From: JANNRA01 sp031401035
GTDB taxonomy: Bacteria; Desulfobacterota; Binatia; HRBIN30; CADEER01
Reading direction: 5' to 3'
Assembly: GCA_031401035.1 (NCBI GenBank)
Contig: JANNRA010000220.1
Location: 1-56,771, forward strand
Length of the DNA stretch: 56,771 bases
Every line of letters starts with the position of its first letter. Within the stretch, counting starts at the first letter, position 1. The notes below the pieces were generated by a model. The model did not search any database and had not been told where the DNA came from. It saw nothing but the letters and a program-made list of their open reading frames with translations. Below are positions 52,390-56,771 of this stretch, piece by piece. A program made the position numbers and the translations under genes.

Positions 52390-53823
52390 GTGTCCGACTC
52401 CCTCGCCCTGCTGCGCTCGCTCGACCCCGCCGCCCTCGCGCTCGCGCTCGCCCTCGGCGCCGGGCTGCTCGCCGGCCTGCTGCTCGGCTGGTTGATCGCG
52501 CGTGCCCGCGCCGGCCGACCGTTGGCGGCGGCGGCGGCGCGGGTCAGCGAGATCGCCACCCGCCTCGAGGAGCGCTCGGCCCGGGTCGGCGCCGTCGAGG
52601 GGGAACGCGACGCCGCCCGCGCCGACGCGGCGGCGCTGCGCGAGCAACTCGCCGGGCTGCGCGCCGCCCAGGCCGGCCTGACCTCCCAGGCCGCGGCTGA
52701 GCGCGTCGCGGCCGCCGACAAGCTCGCCACCGTGCAGGACGCCGAGCGGCATCTGCGCGAGGCCTTCGCCTCGCTGTCGGCCGAGGCCCTGCGCCAGAAC
52801 AGCGAATCCTTTCTCGCCCTGGCGCGCACCTCCATGGGCGAGTTCCAGCAGGGCGCCGCGCACGCGCTGGAGGCGCGCCAGAAGGCGATCGCCGATCTGG
52901 TGGCACCGATCCACGACTCGCTGCAGCAGGTCGGCAGCAGGCTGGCGGAGGTCGAGAAGCTGCGTATCGGCCAGCATGCCAGTCTCGGCGAACAGGTCGC
53001 GGCGCTGGCGCGGACGCAACTGCAGCTGCAGTCCGAGACCTCCAACCTGGTGCGCGCCCTGCGCGCCCCGGCGGTGCGCGGGCGTTGGGGCGAGATGCAG
53101 CTGCGCCGCGTCGTCGAAATGGCCGGCATGCTCGAGTATTGCGACTTCGACGAGCAACGCGTCGCGTCGCACGAGGACGGCCGCGTCCGTCCCGACCTGA
53201 TCATCCGCCTGCCCGGCGGCAAGCAGGTGGTCATCGATGCCAAGGCGCCGCTCGGCGGCTACCTCGACGCCCTCGAGGCCGGCGACGACGCGCAGCGCGA
53301 GATGCATCTGCGCACCCACTCGCGCCAGGTGCGCGACCACATCACCAAGCTCAGCCAGAAGGCCTACTGGAGCCAGTTCGACGGCACGCCTGAGTTCGTC
53401 GTGCTGTTCCTGCCCGGCGAGACGTTCTTCAGCGCCGCGCTGCAGTTCGACCCGGGGCTGATCGAGTACGGCGTCGACCAGAAGGTCCTCCCCGCCAGTC
53501 CGACGACGCTGATCGCGCTGCTGCGCGCCGTCGCCTACGGCTGGCGCCAGGAGCAGCTGGCGGAGAACGCGCAGCAGATCAGCGCCCTCGGCCGCGAGCT
53601 GCACGAGCGGGTGGTGAAGTTCGCCGAGCATTTCGAGGCCGTGCGCAAGGGGCTCGACGGGGCGGTGGTGGCCTACAACAAGGCCGTCGGCTCGCTCGAG
53701 ACGCGCGTGCTGGTGTCGGCGCGGCGCTTCAAGGAGCTCGGCGCCGGGTCGGAGGCGGACGTGCCGGCCGTCGACGCGATCGACCGCACGACGCGCCAAC
53801 TCAGCGCCCCGGACGCGGACTGA
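52390..53823 (+). CDS. rmuC: DNA recombination protein RmuC
   Basis: A 477-residue protein of the RmuC family, linked to limiting rearrangements at inverted repeats and containing a predicted nuclease fold. An N-terminal helix (about residues 12-38) anchors it to the membrane, residues ~45-190 form a coiled coil rich in Ala, Arg and Glu, and the conserved RmuC domain runs from about 200 to 445 with AVRGRWGEMQLRRVVEMAGM, VIDAKAPLGGYLDA and the late ALLRAVAYGWRQEQ. The GTG at 52390 places the anchor at the N-terminus; an ATG 11 codons earlier is less likely. polB follows 36 bases later. Confidence 0.93.
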   Translation: MSDSLALLRSLDPAALALALALGAGLLAGLLLGWLIARARAGRPLAAAAARVSEIATRLEERSARVGAVEGERDAARADAAALREQLAGLRAAQAGLTSQAAAERVAAADKLATVQDAERHLREAFASLSAEALRQNSESFLALARTSMGEFQQGAAHALEARQKAIADLVAPIHDSLQQVGSRLAEVEKLRIGQHASLGEQVAALARTQLQLQSETSNLVRALRAPAVRGRWGEMQLRRVVEMAGMLEYCDFDEQRVASHEDGRVRPDLIIRLPGGKQVVIDAKAPLGGYLDALEAGDDAQREMHLRTHSRQVRDHITKLSQKAYWSQFDGTPEFVVLFLPGETFFSAALQFDPGLIEYGVDQKVLPASPTTLIALLRAVAYGWRQEQLAENAQQISALGRELHERVVKFAEHFEAVRKGLDGAVVAYNKAVGSLETRVLVSARRFKELGAGSEADVPAVDAIDRTTRQLSAPDAD

Positions 53824-53859
53824 GGGGGCCGCGCCCTCCGCCTGTGGTATAGCGCCTCG

Positions 53860-56172
53860 GTGCGCGCGTTCATCCTGACGCCGGCGTCCCAGACCCGCGA
53901 CGGCGTCGCCGAGGTTCACCTGCACGGCGTGCTGGAGACCGGCGAGCCGTGCCTGATCGTCGATGACCGGCTGCGCCCGTACTTCTTCGTCGCCGCGGCG
54001 GATCGCGCCCGCGCCGCGGCGCGCGTGCCCGGCCTGGCGTTCGAGGAGACGGCGCTGCGTACTTTTGCCGCCGCCCCCGTGCTGCGCGTCTCCGCGGCGC
54101 AGCCGGGCGAGCTGATCGGGCTGCGCACGCGCCTGGAATCGGCCGGCATCGCCTGCTTCGAGGCCGATCTGCGCTTCGCTTCGCGCTACCTGATCGACCG
54201 CGGCATTCGCGGCGCCGTGCGCCTCGGCGGCCACGGCGAGGCGCACGGTCGCTGCGGCCGTCTCTTCCGCAACCCCGAGCTGACGCCCTGCCACTGGACG
54301 CCGACCCTGCGCGTGCTGTCGATCGACATCGAGACCGACCCGCGCGCCGAGCACGTGCTGTCGATCGCCCTGCACACCCCGGCCCTCAGTCGTGTGCTGC
54401 TGGTCCATCAGCATGCCTTCCCGCACGCCGAGCCGGTGCATTCCGAACGCGCCCTGCTGCAGCGCTTCCTGGCCTACGTCGAGGAGCTCGATCCCGACGT
54501 CATCACCGGCTGGAACGTCGTCGACTTCGACCTCGCGGTGCTCGCCCGCCGCGCCCAGCACTACGGCATCCCCTTCACCCTCGGCCGCACCGACGAACCG
54601 CTCGAGCTGCGCCGCGACGGATCCTACACGCGCGCCTCGCGCGCCATCGTTGCCGGCCGCCTGGTGCTCGACGGCCTGGCGCTGCTGCACGGCGCCTTCA
54701 TTCGGCTGCCCGATTTCAAGCTCGAGACCGCCGCGCAGACGATCCTCGGCCGCGGCAAGCTGATTGCCGGCGACGGCCGCGCCGAGGCGATCCTGCACGC
54801 CTACCACGAGGACACCGAGCGCTTCGTCGCCTACAACCTCGAGGACGCACGCCTGGTCAGCGACATCCTGGCGCGCACCGGCCTCATCGAGCTGGCGGTC
54901 GAGCGCAGCCTGCTCACCGGCATGCCGCTCGACCGCGTCAGCGCCGCCATCGCCTCGGTCGACTCGCTCTACCTCGCGGCCCTGCGCCGGCGCGGCCGCG
55001 TCGCCCCGTCGGTCGGCCGCACCAACTCCGACGTGCGCCTGACCGGCGGGCACGTGATGGAGTCGGCGCCGGGCCTCTATTGCAACGTGCTCGTCTTCGA
55101 TTTCAAGAGCCTCTACCCGAGCATCATCCGCACCTTCAATCTCGACCCGTTGACGCTGCTGGCGGCCGACGCGCCGACCAACACGGCCGCGGTCACGGCG
55201 CCGAACGGCGCCCGCTTCCGCCAGGACGAACGCGGCATCCTGCCCGAGCTGGTCGAGCATCTTGGCGACGAGCGCGCGCTGGCCAAGCGCGAGGGCCAGG
55301 CGGTGAAGGCGAACGCCATCAAGATCCTGATGAACTCGCTCTACGGGGTGCTCGGCGCCGGCTCCTGCCGGCTGTTCTCGCCGGCGGTGTCGAACGCCAT
55401 CACGCAGTTCGGCCAGCAGCTCATCCGCGCCGCCGGCGAGTTCGCCGGCGCGCACGGCTATCGGGTGATCTACGGCGACACCGATTCGCTCTTCGTCGAT
55501 GCCGGCGTCGCCGATCCGGATGAGGCGCTGGCCCGCGCCGAGACGCTGCGCGCCGCCATCGGCGCCGCCGTCGCCGACCTCGTGCACGACCGCTACGGCT
55601 GCGCGAGCCATCTCGAGCTCGAGTTCGAGAAGCTCTACCTGCGCTTCTTCCTGCCCGAGGTGCGCAGCGGCAAGACCGGCAGCAAGAAGCGCTACGCCGG
55701 CCTGCTGCGCGCCGCCGACGGAACAACGCGCGTCGAGTTCGTCGGCCTCGAATCGGTGCGGCGCGACTGGAGCGCCGTCAGCAAGCGCTTCCAACTCGGC
55801 CTGCTCGAGCGCGTCTTCGCCGACCAGCCGGTGGACGAGTTCGTGCGCGCCTTCGTCGCCGACCTGCGCGCCGGCCGCCACGACGACGCGCTCGCCTACC
55901 GCAAGGCGGTGCGCAAGGATCTCGCCGCCTACACCAAGACGACGCCGCCGCACGTGCGCGCCGCCCGCAAGCTCGGCGACCAGGCCGGCCGCATCATCGT
56001 CTACACCATGACCGCCAACGGCCCCGAGCCGGCCGGCGAGGAGACCGCGCCGCCCGACTATCCGCACTACGTCGAGCACCAGCTCAAGCCGGTCGGAGAC
56101 GCCATCCTGCGCTTCCTCGGCACCGACTTCGACACCCTCACCGGCGCCCGCCGCCAGCTGTCGCTGTTCTGA
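53860..56172 (+). CDS. polB: DNA polymerase II (family B)
   Basis: A 770-residue replicative-type repair polymerase with 3'-5' exonuclease, of the DNA polymerase II class. ExoI is SIDIETD (~154-160), motif A DFKSLYPSI (Asp414), motif B KANAIKILMNSLYG (~485-498) and motif C YGDTDSLF (Asp540, Asp542). The C-terminus ends RRQLSLF, a sliding-clamp binding motif. The length matches E. coli Pol II (783). The GTG at 53860 is the first start after the rmuC stop. It is probably cotranscribed with rmuC, so both may serve DNA repair. Confidence 0.96.
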   Translation: MRAFILTPASQTRDGVAEVHLHGVLETGEPCLIVDDRLRPYFFVAAADRARAAARVPGLAFEETALRTFAAAPVLRVSAAQPGELIGLRTRLESAGIACFEADLRFASRYLIDRGIRGAVRLGGHGEAHGRCGRLFRNPELTPCHWTPTLRVLSIDIETDPRAEHVLSIALHTPALSRVLLVHQHAFPHAEPVHSERALLQRFLAYVEELDPDVITGWNVVDFDLAVLARRAQHYGIPFTLGRTDEPLELRRDGSYTRASRAIVAGRLVLDGLALLHGAFIRLPDFKLETAAQTILGRGKLIAGDGRAEAILHAYHEDTERFVAYNLEDARLVSDILARTGLIELAVERSLLTGMPLDRVSAAIASVDSLYLAALRRRGRVAPSVGRTNSDVRLTGGHVMESAPGLYCNVLVFDFKSLYPSIIRTFNLDPLTLLAADAPTNTAAVTAPNGARFRQDERGILPELVEHLGDERALAKREGQAVKANAIKILMNSLYGVLGAGSCRLFSPAVSNAITQFGQQLIRAAGEFAGAHGYRVIYGDTDSLFVDAGVADPDEALARAETLRAAIGAAVADLVHDRYGCASHLELEFEKLYLRFFLPEVRSGKTGSKKRYAGLLRAADGTTRVEFVGLESVRRDWSAVSKRFQLGLLERVFADQPVDEFVRAFVADLRAGRHDDALAYRKAVRKDLAAYTKTTPPHVRAARKLGDQAGRIIVYTMTANGPEPAGEETAPPDYPHYVEHQLKPVGDAILRFLGTDFDTLTGARRQLSLF

Positions 56173-56222
56173 GCCCAGCCGGCGTACGTGACGCCGTGCC
56201 CGCGCCGCGCTAGGAGGCCGTC

Positions 56223-56645
56223 ATGACGATCGTGCGCATGGTGATGGTCGCCACCCTCGCCGGCCTGGCGGCATGCACGCCGACGCAACCACCGCCGGCG
56301 TTCCTGCTGCCGGGCGCCGGCGTCGCCCCGCCGCCGCTGCCGGCCGGCGAGAACATCAGCGTCACGCCGCTGCGCAGCAGCGACCACGCCAGCGTCGCGG
56401 CGGTGCAGATCCGCGATCGCGAGCCACCGCACGTCCATACCCGCTACGACCTGACCGTCGTCCTCGCCCGCGGCGCCGGCACGCTGTGGCTCGCCGGCGT
56501 GGCGCGGCCGATGCGCGCCGGCGACAGCGCTTTCATTCCCAGGGGCACGCCGCACTACTTCGTCAACGACGGCGACAGCCCGGCGCTGGCGGTGGTCGTC
56601 TTCGCGCCGCCGTTCTCCGGCCCCGATCAAGCGCCGGCGCCGTAG
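56223..56645 (+). CDS. Cupin-domain lipoprotein
   Basis: A 140-residue predicted lipoprotein with lipobox LAAC (Cys about 18). The mature part is a cupin barrel with the metal-binding histidines in PPHVHTRYD (~69-77) and PRGTPHYFVN (~107-116). Cupins bind metals or small ligands; those in the periplasm are often sensors or isomerases. GGAGG lies six bases before the ATG at 56223. It is the last gene before the low-quality end of the window. Confidence 0.82.
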   Translation: MTIVRMVMVATLAGLAACTPTQPPPAFLLPGAGVAPPPLPAGENISVTPLRSSDHASVAAVQIRDREPPHVHTRYDLTVVLARGAGTLWLAGVARPMRAGDSAFIPRGTPHYFVNDGDSPALAVVVFAPPFSGPDQAPAP

Positions 56646-56771
56646 TGGCGCGGAATGGGTCTTTCGTCGGTGTGAGGTTCCCCTGGAGGGGGGCGGCCCC
56701 CCGGCCGCCGGGGGGGGACAGCGCCACCCCCCCCGAAAAAAAGCCCCCCCCGCGCGGGGGCCCCCCACACC
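56646..56771. other. Low-complexity window end, probable assembly artefact
   Basis: After the cupin stop the sequence degenerates from about 56680 into runs of G, C and A (seven to nine identical bases in a row), unlike any other part of the window. I see no gene. It looks like an unpolished contig end. Confidence 0.7.

Noticed and set aside
52354..56079. Very long antisense open frame (over 1,200 codons) opposite rmuC and polB
   Set aside because: The plus strand encodes complete, motif-bearing RmuC and DNA polymerase II; the antisense frame is Arg/Ala/Gly/His-rich with no domain and is a GC-content shadow.

Overview
The window is GC-rich, gene-dense DNA from a Gram-negative bacterium. It carries lipid A/Kdo genes, MlaA- and MlaC-type lipid proteins, several outer-membrane beta-barrels and lipoproteins with lipoboxes. 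Tandem DUF507 genes, a delta-60/cysteine-rich repeat surface protein and orphan LuxC/LuxE proteins point to a deltaproteobacterial-grade lineage such as Myxococcota, Desulfobacterota or Binatota; that placement is inference. The last ~90 bases are homopolymer-rich and look like a contig-end artefact.

Bases 1-18,000 hold transport and amino-acid catabolism. On the minus strand, pepA overlaps an SLC13-type permease gene. On the plus strand lie a broken AbgT-family gene, an MlaA-hydrolase fusion, an outer-membrane protein next to an intact AbgT transporter, and an MFS transporter. A second, paralogous MFS gene converges on it. A minus-strand arcD-arcA-OMP operon follows. Two intergenic stretches (about 6,880-7,060 and 11,700-11,884) carry decayed C-termini of outer-membrane proteins related to the arc-linked one. 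This suggests that inner-membrane transporter plus outer-membrane barrel is a recurring module here.

Bases 18,000-34,000 hold envelope and lipid functions. There is a glycine-zipper lipoprotein, a secreted NTF2-like protein, a membrane ceramidase-like (CREST) domain fused to a lipase, another barrel and a small membrane protein. A sulfotransferase gene overlaps the first of two ABC-2 permease genes; converging on them is an ABC ATPase gene overlapping an MlaC-family gene, possibly one lipid export system. Then come a metallo-beta-lactamase/rhodanese protein, a methyltransferase, two glycosyltransferases, a DUF1499 lipoprotein and a glutathione S-transferase.

Bases 34,300-48,300 hold a large repeat surface protein, a 5'-truncated pectinacetylesterase, and an LPS block: kdsA, kdsD, an acyltransferase, a ferritin-like diiron protein, a second acyltransferase and an SLC13 permease. 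On the minus strand is a translationally coupled LuxE-LuxC-aminotransferase operon, a plausible route from fatty acid to aldehyde to amine with no luciferase genes.

Bases 48,400 to the end are housekeeping: a membrane-anchored LamG-like protein, groS-groL, two DUF507 genes, rmuC, DNA polymerase II (polB) and a cupin lipoprotein. Strong candidates for undescribed biology are the sulfotransferase/ABC-2/MlaC set, the LuxE-LuxC-aminotransferase operon, the acyltransferase-diiron-acyltransferase operon and the two lipid-hydrolase fusions.
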